Shown in pieces: positions 1 through 8,810 of a stretch of DNA of 64,000 bases. Origin of the DNA: Bacteroidota bacterium. Its GTDB lineage: Bacteria; Bacteroidota; Ignavibacteria; Kapaibacteriales; UBA2268. A model generated the notes under the pieces. That model was not told the DNA's origin and searched no databases. It saw only the letters and a program-made list of their open reading frames with translations. The DNA lies in the NCBI GenBank assembly GCA_029974985.1, contig JARKQC010000203.1:64458-128457 (forward strand). The letters are read 5' to 3'. Within the stretch, counting starts at the first letter, position 1. Each line of letters begins with the position of its first letter. A program made the translations under genes and the position numbers.

Positions 1-315
1 ATTGAAAGCTATACCCAACAAGCTCCTATAGAATTTTTTAAATCTTTACAAAACAAAGATGTTTATGTAAGCACTTTAGGATATAAAAGTTATGCTCCAT
101 ATTTTTATAAAAAAGTTGAATTTAAAAATTCAAAATATTACAAAAAAATGACAAGTGGGGATTTTGACGAATATTTATTAATTGGAAAAATTGATAAATC
201 AGCATATTTTTCAGTTAAAATAAATAATCTTGATAATTATTTAACGCAACAGCCCGAACTTATTGAACTTTATAGAAAAAATGGTTTTGTCTTTCTAAAA
301 AGAGAAACACAATAA
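1..315 (+). CDS. C-terminal end of a GT-C family glycosyltransferase (ArnT/PMT-like), partial
   Basis: The frame is open from the first base and ends with TAA at 313-315; about 104 residues are visible and the start lies outside the window. The stretch resembles the soluble C-terminal tail of bacterial membrane glycosyltransferases of the ArnT/PMT (GT39, GT-C fold) type, where a DVYVSTLGYKSYAPYFY-like segment is recurrent in Bacteroidota members. Such enzymes move a sugar from a polyprenyl-phosphate carrier onto lipid A or another envelope acceptor. None of the catalytic loops or membrane segments are in the window, so the family call rests on this tail alone. It is convergent with the next gene, and the two stop codons are directly adjacent. 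Confidence 0.5.
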   Translation: MESYTQQAPIEFFKSLQNKDVYVSTLGYKSYAPYFYKKVEFKNSKYYKKMTSGDFDEYLLIGKIDKSAYFSVKINNLDNYLTQQPELIELYRKNGFVFLKRETQ

Positions 316-1494
316 TCAGAATTTAAGAAATGGATACATAAGCATAAAACGCGTTCCAAGATGGCTTATTTCAATAGCTGGTGCAGGAAATTTTATATAA
401 TTTAGTGATTGCCTTAACCAATTCCATAACGGAATACCATCTGGTAATAATTTTACAAAATCATAATCAAGTCCAATAATCAATCTTGGACTACCCGCTA
501 CTAAATCACTATATTTTATAGCATTATTGGGGTCATAGCCTTCTAATGATGGTACGCTAAGATTTCGAGCGGCATAGCCAATAGTTAATTGAAGCCAGGG
601 AATCCAATAGTGTTTATATTTATCAGGTAAAATATTATATATATTAAATGTAAAATAAAAAGTTTGCGAACTATAATCATCTATAAATATTTTGCTATCT
701 TTTCGACTTATATCGCCGTGCCATTCAGAAGGGTAATACATAAATTTGGGGGTTATATTCTGAAGCCAAGGAACTTGATTTTGCAGAAAAAAGAATCCAA
801 ATCCCGCTACATCGCTATAAAAATCCGAAGGGCTAAAACCCCAACCATCAGCAAAACCATCCATAATCTCGACATAAGTTGAATATGCTAAACCGAGTAA
901 AGAGCCAGCTAAAGTGGCATTTTTATAACTTAAGCCCGACCACATAAAAAATTCACTATATAAATATCCGCCTAAGTATGCTCCATAAAAATGTCCGATT
1001 TTATCAGAATAAAGAGCATAATTACCATCTTCCATAAACTTGAATTTTACATTTTTTGACCAAATGGTATTAACTTGATATATATGTTGAATTGCAATAA
1101 AAGTTCCGAACATACCCGAAAATACTCCTAATTTTAGCGGGTCAATATCATTTTCGAGTAAAGGTAAATCGCCGTTTATAGTGTATCGAAAATTATCTGA
1201 ATACATAAAATCATTTTGATTTATATGTAAAACTTGATATGTATCATTAGAATTTGGATTAGTTTCTAAAATTTGAGTTGTATCGTAAGCAGAAAATTCT
1301 GACTTGTAAGAAATGTTATTACTAAAATATTCTAAATTATTATTATAAAGTGAATTAATATATGAATTATCTAAACTATCAATATATATAGCGTTAAGCT
1401 CACTATTAGCATTTTGGTGATTTGACAAAATTATTAAAATAGAAAAAAATAAAGAAAAAATTATTTTGGTATAATAATTGCTAATTGAACTCAT
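316..1494 (-). CDS. DUF2279 family exported/outer-envelope protein
   Basis: A 392-residue protein with an N-terminal hydrophobic signal (about residues 8-30). The middle and C-terminal half carry the pattern of the DUF2279 family: a KIGHFYGAY segment near residue 165, an EIMDGFADGWGFS segment near 210 and a following FYSDVAGFGFF segment. These proteins are predicted periplasmic or outer-envelope proteins common in Bacteroidota and relatives; no activity has been established. The gene stands alone on the minus strand, divergent from the RodZ-like gene at 1602 across about 107 bp. A CAAAAATA at 1541-1548 reads as TATTTTTG on the minus strand and could be its -7 element, though no clear TTTG lies upstream of it. 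Its stop abuts the stop of the glycosyltransferase with no spacer. Confidence 0.7.
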   Translation of the reverse strand: MSSISNYYTKIIFSLFFSILIILSNHQNANSELNAIYIDSLDNSYINSLYNNNLEYFSNNISYKSEFSAYDTTQILETNPNSNDTYQVLHINQNDFMYSDNFRYTINGDLPLLENDIDPLKLGVFSGMFGTFIAIQHIYQVNTIWSKNVKFKFMEDGNYALYSDKIGHFYGAYLGGYLYSEFFMWSGLSYKNATLAGSLLGLAYSTYVEIMDGFADGWGFSPSDFYSDVAGFGFFFLQNQVPWLQNITPKFMYYPSEWHGDISRKDSKIFIDDYSSQTFYFTFNIYNILPDKYKHYWIPWLQLTIGYAARNLSVPSLEGYDPNNAIKYSDLVAGSPRLIIGLDYDFVKLLPDGIPLWNWLRQSLNYIKFPAPAIEISHLGTRFMLMYPFLKF

Positions 1495-1601
1495 ATATTA
1501 AATTAATTGAAAGATAAATTATTGAAAAATAAATTATCTTCAAAAATAAAATAATTTCTATTAAATTAGTAATATCTAATTAAAATATTATGAAATGATT
1601 T

Positions 1602-2645
1602 ATGAATGATATTGGTAAAAAAATTAAAGAAGCGCGTTTAGCTCAAAAACTTACTATAAAAGAGTTGAGCGATAAGACAAAAATACGCGCTTATGTAATC
1701 GAAGCAATCGAACGAGAAGATTATTCGGTAATGCCCGATGTTTACCTTAAATCATTTATTAAGCATTTAACACAATTTTTGAAAATAAAATACACTGAAC
1801 CTATAACTGAAATTAAAAAGGAATCCGAAAAAAAGAAAAAATTTGATGACGAAGCAATTTATTTAGATGAAAAAAAATCTAATGTAACAAACGTACAAAA
1901 AACTAATTTTAAAGATAATTTTAAAGCAAATATTAAAGAAAATTTTAGTTCTACATTAAGTGCTGCAAAATATAATCTAAAAAACAAAGAGGAAAAAAGT
2001 AATAATCATTTTGCTGAATTATTTAGAAAAAGTAAAATTGATATAGATAAAAGATATGTTTATCTTAATCGCGTAGTATATACTGTATTTATTATTGCTG
2101 TTATAGTAGCAATATATTTTGGATTTTCTTCTTTAACAAAAGACTCAAATGGTTCGCATAATGATGAAATCTTGAATAAAACAGATACTGTTTCTCTTGA
2201 AGAAAAAACAAATAATTTATTTTCTTATTTCGAAAAACCAGACTCACTCAAACTTACAGCAAAAGCACACGACACTATTTGGATTAGAGTATTGTCCGAT
2301 GGAAAATTTATTAACGAAGCGCTTTTAAAACCAGGTATGGAGGAGTCTTGGCTCGCTAAAGAGTATTTTTTAGTTGATTTAGGAAATGTAGGAGGCGCGA
2401 ATATATATCGCAATGAAGAGCTTTTACCTCAGTTTGGACGCAAAGGCTCTGTTGTTAAAAACATTAAAATCACTGCTACAGAAGTTCTAAATACTTATGC
2501 TCCTAAGCCAGATAGCCTAAGTGCAAATAATGGCTATAAGAAAAAGGAAAAAGATAAAAATGACAATAATCCTAAAATTATTGAATTATCACCAATTCAA
2601 ACATCGCCTCAATTTCAACTTATGAATAGAGACTCTACTAAATAA
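1602..2645 (+). CDS. rodZ: RodZ-like cytoskeletal/cell-shape protein (HTH + TM + DUF4115)
   Basis: The 347-residue protein has the RodZ architecture. An N-terminal Xre-like helix-turn-helix covers residues 4-62 (KKIKEARLAQKLTIKELSDK). A lysine-rich, low-complexity cytoplasmic linker spans about 65-150, and a single membrane segment lies at about 158-176. A periplasmic DUF4115 domain follows at about 215-295, including the IRVLSDGKF and FLVDLGNVGGANIYRN strands, and the C-terminal tail is polar. In characterised bacteria RodZ couples MreB filaments to the elongasome through the HTH domain. No mre gene is in the window, so the cell-shape role is inferred from architecture. Other single-pass HTH_25 proteins of unknown role share this layout. 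Its TAA stop abuts the stop of kdsD on the opposite strand. Confidence 0.75.
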   Translation: MNDIGKKIKEARLAQKLTIKELSDKTKIRAYVIEAIEREDYSVMPDVYLKSFIKHLTQFLKIKYTEPITEIKKESEKKKKFDDEAIYLDEKKSNVTNVQKTNFKDNFKANIKENFSSTLSAAKYNLKNKEEKSNNHFAELFRKSKIDIDKRYVYLNRVVYTVFIIAVIVAIYFGFSSLTKDSNGSHNDEILNKTDTVSLEEKTNNLFSYFEKPDSLKLTAKAHDTIWIRVLSDGKFINEALLKPGMEESWLAKEYFLVDLGNVGGANIYRNEELLPQFGRKGSVVKNIKITATEVLNTYAPKPDSLSANNGYKKKEKDKNDNNPKIIELSPIQTSPQFQLMNRDSTK

Positions 2646-3617
2646 TTAAGAGCCAGATTTAACTATATCGTGAATTTGGATTAATCCGCATACTTTATTC
2701 TCATTATTAACAACGGGCAAGACACTGATTTTATTTGTACGATTTTCCATCAATGCAATTGCTTCGTGTAAATATGCTTCTTTATTGATATTTATTGGCG
2801 ATTTTGTCATTACGTCTCTAACAATTAACCCGCGTAAATCCTCAGTATTTTGCAAAACTCGCCTAACATCACCATCTGTTATAATGCCTTCTAAATAATC
2901 ATCAGAATCTACAACACAAACGCAACCTAAATTCTTTTTTGTAATTTCTAATACAGCGTCCCTAAAAGAATTATTAGCATAAATCTTTGGAATACTATGT
3001 CCAATATGCATTATATCGAGAACTTTTACAGTTATTGAGCGACCAATCTGCCCCAAAGGATGCAGTCGAGAAAAATCATTTATCGTTACATTTTTAATTT
3101 TCATTACAGAAATTGCGAGTGCATCACCTAATGCAAGAGCAAGTGTAGAGCTTGAAGTTGGTGCTAAATTAAATGGGCAAGCCTCTTTTTCTACTGAGCC
3201 ATCGAGTGTTAGGTCTGAAAATCTTGCAATAGCTGAATTTATATGACCTAAAATTGAGATAATTTTTGAATTTCTCATTTTTAAATATGGAATTAATTTT
3301 AATAATTCATCTGTTGTACCGCTTTTTGAAAGAAGAATTGAGACATCACCTTTTTGAACAACTCCGATATCGCCGTGTAAAGCCTCTACGGGATGTAAAA
3401 ATATCGCAGAAATTCCGATACTTGAAAAGGTTGCCGCAATTTTTCGAGCAATTAAGCCCGATTTACCTACACCCGTAATTATAATTTTATTTGCATTTGC
3501 AATCATTTTCGCCGCTTCTGCAAATTCATTATATAATTTATTTTTTGCTAAAACAAGTGCATTAATTTCATCACTAATAGCAAGTTTTCCAATATTTATT
3601 ATTTCTTCATTGTTCAT
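2646..3617 (-). CDS. kdsD: Arabinose-5-phosphate isomerase, KpsF/GutQ family
   Basis: The 323-residue protein has an N-terminal SIS sugar-isomerase domain (about 35-170, with ITGVGKSGLIARK and the HGDIG loop) and two C-terminal CBS domains (about 203-262 and 268-323). This is the standard layout and length of KdsD/KpsF/GutQ. The family interconverts ribulose-5-phosphate and arabinose-5-phosphate, the first step toward Kdo for lipopolysaccharide, which fits a Gram-negative cell. It is the last gene of a minus-strand operon HIT - rsmA - PAP2 - kdsD and begins 2 nt after the PAP2 stop. No kdsA or kdsB is visible here, so the Kdo role is inferred from the family. Confidence 0.88.
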   Translation of the reverse strand: MNNEEIINIGKLAISDEINALVLAKNKLYNEFAEAAKMIANANKIIITGVGKSGLIARKIAATFSSIGISAIFLHPVEALHGDIGVVQKGDVSILLSKSGTTDELLKLIPYLKMRNSKIISILGHINSAIARFSDLTLDGSVEKEACPFNLAPTSSSTLALALGDALAISVMKIKNVTINDFSRLHPLGQIGRSITVKVLDIMHIGHSIPKIYANNSFRDAVLEITKKNLGCVCVVDSDDYLEGIITDGDVRRVLQNTEDLRGLIVRDVMTKSPININKEAYLHEAIALMENRTNKISVLPVVNNENKVCGLIQIHDIVKSGS

Positions 3618-3619
3618 AA

Positions 3620-4573
3620 TTAATTTTTATTCTTTTTTAAAAAATTATTTAAAAAATTTGATAAATATGGCTCTGTAATAATAGCCAAAAAAGCGAAAAT
3701 AACACCAGCTATAATATCAACAACATAATGGTATCTCAAATAAATAGTTGCAAAAATCAAACTCATTGCAAATATAAAAATTGGTATTCTAAAATATGAT
3801 TTATTTTTAAAAACAAGGTAAACATTTACAAGAGTAATCATTGTGTGTCCGCTTGGCATACAATCACGATTTACGACGCTTGCGGGGTTAATAGCACCAA
3901 TTGGAATGCCGCCACCATTATTAACGACAGATCTAAAAAATTCTGTTAAATAAAGTCCCGGAAGCTCTAAACTAATCGTGTTGAAATCGTGAATTGAAAA
4001 TCTTGGACCAATAGCTGGCATAAAAAAGTATAATAAATATGATAAATAAAAAGCATAAAGAATATTTTCGGAAAAATTATCCAGAGCCTCGTCTTTTTTT
4101 CTAAAATGCAATTCTATACCGAAAACAAGTGGCATAAAAAAATACAACATATAACTAAATTGTAAATATTCTGTAAGAACGGGATTTGCAATTCTATAAA
4201 TCCACTCGGTTGGGTTTGTATTAAAAATAAATCTATCCCAACTTACCAGAGCATCATCATATAAATTTGGATTTACCAAAGGAATATAGTTATGAATTTG
4301 AGAATAAATTAAAAATATTATTGGAGCTATGTATATTCGCCTAAAAAGTTTTAAATGTTTGTTGTTATTATATTTATTGCTATAATAAGCAATCGAAAAT
4401 ACTAAAAAAATTAAAAATACATTTTCTATTATTAGAAGTAGCGAGCTACTTAATTCAGAATAAAAAATTATCGAAAGGAACGTATAAAGAATAAGCATTA
4501 ACAAAGTATAAATATCAGAAACGCTTAAAATACTAAATAAAAATTTGAATGAAAATTTATTATTTTGTGTCAT
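3620..4573 (-). CDS. PAP2-superfamily membrane phosphatase/phosphotransferase (AUR1/Ipt1-like)
   Basis: The 317-residue integral membrane protein has about six or seven hydrophobic segments. It carries the second and third PAP2 motifs: CMPSGHT near residue 238 (catalytic-type His243) and RYHYVVD near 280 (His282, Asp286). The first classical motif (KxxxxxxRP) is not seen. This matches the PAP2_3 branch, which includes inositol-phosphoceramide synthase-type transferases as well as lipid phosphatases. A role in lipid or undecaprenyl-phosphate headgroup chemistry is likely, but the substrate cannot be told. Its ATG overlaps the rsmA stop by 4 bp (ATGA), so the two are translationally coupled. 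Confidence 0.75.
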   Translation of the reverse strand: MTQNNKFSFKFLFSILSVSDIYTLLMLILYTFLSIIFYSELSSSLLLIIENVFLIFLVFSIAYYSNKYNNNKHLKLFRRIYIAPIIFLIYSQIHNYIPLVNPNLYDDALVSWDRFIFNTNPTEWIYRIANPVLTEYLQFSYMLYFFMPLVFGIELHFRKKDEALDNFSENILYAFYLSYLLYFFMPAIGPRFSIHDFNTISLELPGLYLTEFFRSVVNNGGGIPIGAINPASVVNRDCMPSGHTMITLVNVYLVFKNKSYFRIPIFIFAMSLIFATIYLRYHYVVDIIAGVIFAFLAIITEPYLSNFLNNFLKKNKN

Positions 4574-5394
4574 TTTATTTTTGAAAAATTTGAAAATATA
4601 TTATACAAAAATACAAAATCATTTATAATCAATTGTTCGGGTCGTTTATTAATTAAAGATATAATCTTTGCTTTGTCATTTTCATCTACTTCGTTATAAT
4701 TAATTTTATTAAAATTAATTTTTAAAGTATTGCTAATCATTTTTCTACGTTGATTGAAAGCCAAGCGTATTATTTTCATAATTTCTTTATAATTCTCAAT
4801 TTGCTTAGCTTTTTCAAAAAAACTTATTTTAATCACAGAAGACCATACATTTGGAACGGGATAGAAGCATTGAGGCGAAATATTAAATTCGATTTTACAA
4901 TTTGCCTTCATATTCATAGCTAATGTAAGTATGCCATAATCCTTAGAATTTGCGTTTGCTACTAATCTTTCGGCAAGCTCTTTTTGAATAGTTAAAACAG
5001 CGCATTTTATATTAATATCAGCTTCTAATAATTTGAAAATTATTTCAGAAGATAAATAATAGGGGATATTGCCAATAATTTTCAAAGGTTTTTCACTTGA
5101 TTTCTCAAAATTATAATCTTTAAAATTTTGATTAATGAGTGTGAAATTTGGAAATTCGTTTTCGGAAAATTTTGATTTTAAATCTATTACTGCTCTTTCG
5201 TCAATTTCGATTGCCGTAAGATTACAATTATTTTCGAGAATAATCGAAGTTAATGCACCAGTACCCGGACCAATTTCAAAAATTTTATCATCATTATTTA
5301 TTTCGAGTAAAGAAACAATTTTCCGTGATATATTTTTATCAATTAGAAAATTTTGTCCAAGAGATTTTTTAGGTGCAATTGCCTTTAAATTCAT
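4570..5394 (-). CDS. rsmA: 16S rRNA (A1518/A1519-N6,N6)-dimethyltransferase RsmA (KsgA)
   Basis: The 274-residue protein is a class I SAM methyltransferase with the KsgA signatures. It opens with KKSLGQNFLID. The SAM-binding loop is IFEIGPGTGALT at about residues 39-50, and the catalytic motif IV is GNIPYYLSS near residue 109. A C-terminal helical domain contains the AFNQRRKMI segment. It dimethylates two adenines in the 3'-terminal hairpin of 16S rRNA as a late 30S assembly checkpoint. Length is normal for the family. Four-base ATGA overlaps with both neighbours (HIT upstream, PAP2 downstream) indicate a coupled operon. Confidence 0.96.
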   Translation of the reverse strand: MNLKAIAPKKSLGQNFLIDKNISRKIVSLLEINNDDKIFEIGPGTGALTSIILENNCNLTAIEIDERAVIDLKSKFSENEFPNFTLINQNFKDYNFEKSSEKPLKIIGNIPYYLSSEIIFKLLEADINIKCAVLTIQKELAERLVANANSKDYGILTLAMNMKANCKIEFNISPQCFYPVPNVWSSVIKISFFEKAKQIENYKEIMKIIRLAFNQRRKMISNTLKINFNKINYNEVDENDKAKIISLINKRPEQLIINDFVFLYNIFSNFSKIK

Positions 5395-5897
5395 TTGAAA
5401 AATTCTCTAAAAGCTTCTGAAATTTTGTTATAAGTATCTTCGAGTGATTCCGAAATAACCTTTGTTTCTGCTATAATTGGTAAAAAATTAGTATCACCGT
5501 TCCAGCGCGGTAAAATATGAAAATGTAGATGACCGGGTACGCCAGCGCCAGCGGCACGACCAATATTTGCACCAATATTAAAGCCGTGTGGCAAATATAT
5601 ATTATTTAAAATATTTACAGAAATTTGCTGAAGCTTGATTATTTCATTTAATTCATCGTTGTCTAATGTATTCAAATCACATTTATGAGTTTTTGGAGCG
5701 ATGAGCAAATGTCCATTGTTATATGGATATTTATTCATAATTACAATACTCTTATTTGCATTATAAACAACTAAGTTCGTAAAATCACTTTTACACGAAT
5801 TTATGGCTTCGCAAAAAAAACATTCCGATTCATTATTATTTTCGTGTTTAAAATTATTAATGTATTTTGCTCGCCATGGAGACCATAATTGTTCCAT
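5391..5897 (-). CDS. HIT family nucleotide hydrolase/phosphorylase
   Basis: The 168-residue histidine-triad protein has the signature GHLHFHILPRW, with His123, His125 and His127; the middle-to-last His is the nucleotidyl acceptor in this family. An N-terminal SPWRAKYI segment and CFFC pair (Cys27, Cys30) resemble the zinc-binding Ap4A-phosphorylase-like bacterial HIT group. These enzymes cleave dinucleoside polyphosphates or nucleotide adducts; the substrate is not predictable here. It is the first gene of the operon with rsmA. A CAAAAATA at 5932-5939 (TATTTTTG on the minus strand) about 35 bp upstream of the start is a plausible -7 element, without a clear -33 TTTG. Confidence 0.9.
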   Translation of the reverse strand: MEQLWSPWRAKYINNFKHENNNESECFFCEAINSCKSDFTNLVVYNANKSIVIMNKYPYNNGHLLIAPKTHKCDLNTLDNDELNEIIKLQQISVNILNNIYLPHGFNIGANIGRAAGAGVPGHLHFHILPRWNGDTNFLPIIAETKVISESLEDTYNKISEAFREFFK

Positions 5898-6062
5898 AAA
5901 AAAGATATTTCCTTAATGAATTTTATTAATACAAAAATAGTGAAATTTAAGATAAATATAGAAAATTTGATTATTTAATATACTAAAAAAATGAATATAT
6001 GCTTATTCTATTTATCACTTATCATAATTATTGTTCATTTTATTAATTATATTTGGATATTA

Positions 6063-6087
6063 AAATAGGATATATTTCGTCCTATTT
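6063..6087 (+). promoter_or_regulatory. Short inverted repeat just upstream of the DUF255 gene
   Basis: AAATAGGA at 6063-6070 and TCCTATTT at 6080-6087 form a perfect 8 bp inverted repeat with a 9 nt centre, ending 18 nt before the ATG at 6106. It has no T-tract, so it is not a typical terminator. It could be an operator or a 5'-UTR hairpin. The function is not known, and 8 bp palindromes can arise by chance in AT-rich DNA. Confidence 0.3.
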
Positions 6088-6105
6088 CAAAAAATTATCT
6101 AATTT

Positions 6106-8220
6106 ATGGAGAAAAATTTGCAAAATACGAATAATGATAATAAAAATCAAGTAAATAGATTATCAAAAGAAAAAAGCCCATATTTGAAACAACATCAATA
6201 TAATCCTGTAGATTGGTATGCTTGGGGCGACGAAGCATTTTTAAAAGCAGAAAATGAAAATAAACCAATATTTTTATCTATTGGTTACTCGACTTGTCAT
6301 TGGTGTCACGTGATGGAAAATGAGTCTTTTTCAGACCCAGAAATTGCCAAATTAATGAACGAAGTATTTATTAATATTAAAGTTGATAGGGAAGAGCGCC
6401 CCGATGTTGATAATATTTATATGACAGTCTGCCAAATTTTAAATGGAAGCGGTGGTTGGCCCCTAAATGTTATTATGACTCCACATAGAAAGCCATTTTT
6501 TGCAGGAACATATTTTCCGAAAGAATCACGAAAAGACAATCCGGGTATAAAAGATATAATTTTAAGAACAAAAGAAATTTGGGAAAAATATAGAAATGAA
6601 ATTATTTCTCAAGCTGAAGAAAATACTGCTCAAATAAATTCCGTTGTGTATAAAGCAGGTAATTCGATAGTAAATCAAAATTCTTATCGTAAAGCATTTT
6701 ACGAGCTTGCAAGCAATTATGATGAACTTAATGGTGGCTTCGGTAGAAATATAAAATTCCCTATTCCGCATTATTTTATGTTTTTAATCCGCTATGCATA
6801 TCGCACTAATTCCACTGAAGCTATGGATATGGTTACAAAAACCTTAAAATCAATGAGATATGGCGGTATTTGGGATCACGTCGGATATGGATTTCATAGA
6901 TATTCAACTGATCCCGAATGGAAAGTCCCGCATTTTGAAAAAATGCTTTATGACCAAGCACTGCTCGCAATAGCATATATAGAGGCTTATCAATATACAG
7001 CTGACCCTATTTTTAAGCAAACTGCTCAAAATATCTTCGAATATCTTACAAATAATATGCTTTCAGACGAGGGTGGCTTTTATTCCGCCGAAGATGCTGA
7101 TAGCGAAGGCGAGGAAGGCAAATATTATTTATGGAAATTTGATGAAATAAAAGAATTATTAATTGGTAATGTAGAACTTTTTTCCGATGTATTTAATTTA
7201 AGAGAAAATGGTAATTATTTTAATGAAATTAGTAGAAAATACGATGGAAATAATATTTTATATAGAACTAAATCAACAACTCAAATTGCCACAAAATTTG
7301 CTATTAACGAGAGCGAAGTAGAAAATAAAATAAATAATTTATTAAATGTTTTATTCGAAAGAAGGATACAAAGAGCAAAACCACATCTTGATAATAAGAT
7401 TTTAACAGATTGGAATGGATTAGTAATTTGGGCATTTTCGAAAGCCGCATTAGTATTTGATAATAATTATTATGCTGAAACTGCTCTAAAAACTATAAAT
7501 TTTATTAAATCGAAAATGTTAAATAGCGACTATACTTTGTTACATCGCTATGCCGAAAGCGATGCCGCGATTATGGGTATGATTGATGATTACGCATATA
7601 TTTTAATTGGTTTGCTCGAATATTATGAGTATTCGAAAGAAAAAGAATACCTTGAATTAGCAGAAAATATTGCTAATAAATTTATAGAATTATTTTCTGA
7701 TATTGATGGTGGATTTTTCTATACCTCGTCAAAATCGGAAAAATTAATTTCACGAAAAAAAGAAATTCACGACGGTGCGATGCCATCAGGAAATTCAATT
7801 ATGCTCGATGTATTGCTAAAATTGTATTCATATACTGATAATAGTATATATTTTAGTTTAGCAGAAAAAATGATAAGAGCATTTTCGACAGCAATAAACA
7901 GTGTTCCGAGTGCATATTCATATTTTCTATGCTCGCTTGATAGATATTTTAATGATACAATTAATATTGTTTTCGCAGGCACAGAAGATTTCTCTGAATT
8001 AATTAGTAATATTAGGCAAAATTTTAATCCAAATCTTAATATTATTGATTTATCAAAAACAAAAAAAGAAGAAATTCTAAGTGAATATCAAAAGAATATT
8101 TTAGAGAAAAATCATAGTGTCGCGTGTTATATATGCGTCGGAACGGAGTGTTACGAACCAATAATTGGAATGGATAATATTAAAAAAGAACTTTTAGAAA
8201 AATATAATATTAAATTTTAA
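6106..8220 (+). CDS. DUF255 thioredoxin-domain / SSP411-like protein
   Basis: The 704-residue protein begins with [14 protein letters not shown]. It carries the DUF255 thioredoxin-like domain with a CHWCHVM redox motif (Cys64, Cys67) and the [10 protein letters not shown] segment. A long alpha/alpha-toroid region like N-acylglucosamine 2-epimerases or six-hairpin glycosidases follows (about 200-600), containing [17 protein letters not shown] and [10 protein letters not shown]. This is the typical size and layout of the YyaL/SSP411 (spermatogenesis-associated protein 20-like) family, widely conserved but without an agreed biochemical role. No signal peptide is seen, so it should be cytoplasmic. 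It is monocistronic, convergent with the hydrogenase operon. Confidence 0.88.
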   Translation: MEKNLQNTNNDNKNQVNRLSKEKSPYLKQHQYNPVDWYAWGDEAFLKAENENKPIFLSIGYSTCHWCHVMENESFSDPEIAKLMNEVFINIKVDREERPDVDNIYMTVCQILNGSGGWPLNVIMTPHRKPFFAGTYFPKESRKDNPGIKDIILRTKEIWEKYRNEIISQAEENTAQINSVVYKAGNSIVNQNSYRKAFYELASNYDELNGGFGRNIKFPIPHYFMFLIRYAYRTNSTEAMDMVTKTLKSMRYGGIWDHVGYGFHRYSTDPEWKVPHFEKMLYDQALLAIAYIEAYQYTADPIFKQTAQNIFEYLTNNMLSDEGGFYSAEDADSEGEEGKYYLWKFDEIKELLIGNVELFSDVFNLRENGNYFNEISRKYDGNNILYRTKSTTQIATKFAINESEVENKINNLLNVLFERRIQRAKPHLDNKILTDWNGLVIWAFSKAALVFDNNYYAETALKTINFIKSKMLNSDYTLLHRYAESDAAIMGMIDDYAYILIGLLEYYEYSKEKEYLELAENIANKFIELFSDIDGGFFYTSSKSEKLISRKKEIHDGAMPSGNSIMLDVLLKLYSYTDNSIYFSLAEKMIRAFSTAINSVPSAYSYFLCSLDRYFNDTINIVFAGTEDFSELISNIRQNFNPNLNIIDLSKTKKEEILSEYQKNILEKNHSVACYICVGTECYEPIIGMDNIKKELLEKYNIKF

Positions 8221-8240
8221 TTGCATTTTTAAAAATAAAA

Positions 8241-8273
8241 AACATCCGAAGTAAATAAAATTCTTCGGATGTT
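8241..8273 (-). terminator. Terminator between DUF255 gene and hydrogenase operon
   Basis: AACATCCGAAG at 8241-8251 pairs perfectly with CTTCGGATGTT at 8263-8273 (11 bp, 11 nt loop). On the minus strand the stem is followed by an almost pure T run (complement of 8230-8240), so it best fits rho-independent termination of the minus-strand hydrogenase operon. It may also stop transcription from the plus side. Confidence 0.8.
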
Positions 8274-8300
8274 CTATCTAAATCGAATTATAATAAAAAC

Positions 8301-8810
8301 TTATGCTTCTACTTGCATATTTTCTTTAACTTCGTGAATAATCGCTGGAACTTGTGCAGGAACAACATTACTATAAACTCTATCATTAATAGTAACAACG
8401 GGCGCCATCGCACAAACGCCGATACATCTTGTAGATTCGAGTGAGAAAATACAATCGCTTGATGTTTCGCCTAACTCAATACCAAGTTCATTTTTGAATG
8501 CATCTAATACACTATCAGCACCTTTAACAAAACAAGCAGTACCAAGACAAACCGAAATAGAGAATTTGCCGCGAGGTTTTAGCTTAAAGTAATGATAGAA
8601 AGTAGCAACTCCATAAACATTAGCAGTTGGAACTTGTAATAAATGTGCTACTTCATCAAGATGTATTTCGGATAAATATCCGTATCTATTTTGTACTTTA
8701 TGTAATACAGAAATCAAGTATGATTCTGGATATTCATTTTCAGTACATTCCTTTGCGTATTTTACAATATCTTCATCTAAGGAAAATTTCATTTGACATT
8801 TGCAAGACAT
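8301..8810 (-). CDS. hydC: [FeFe] hydrogenase NuoE-like subunit (24 kDa, thioredoxin-like [2Fe-2S])
   Basis: The 169-residue protein has a helical N-terminus and a thioredoxin-like ferredoxin domain. The [2Fe-2S] ligands are Cys88 and Cys93 (CLGTAC) and Cys129 and Cys133 (CIGVC), the pattern of NuoE/HydC/HndA subunits. In heterotrimeric NAD-linked [FeFe] hydrogenases this subunit relays electrons next to the flavin subunit. It is the last gene of the operon, and its ATG overlaps the hydrogenase TAA by one base (TAATG). The adjacent catalytic hydrogenase gene, and the absence of complex I genes beside it, assign it to the hydrogenase rather than to respiratory complex I. Confidence 0.92.
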   Translation of the reverse strand: MSCKCQMKFSLDEDIVKYAKECTENEYPESYLISVLHKVQNRYGYLSEIHLDEVAHLLQVPTANVYGVATFYHYFKLKPRGKFSISVCLGTACFVKGADSVLDAFKNELGIELGETSSDCIFSLESTRCIGVCAMAPVVTINDRVYSNVVPAQVPAIIHEVKENMQVEA

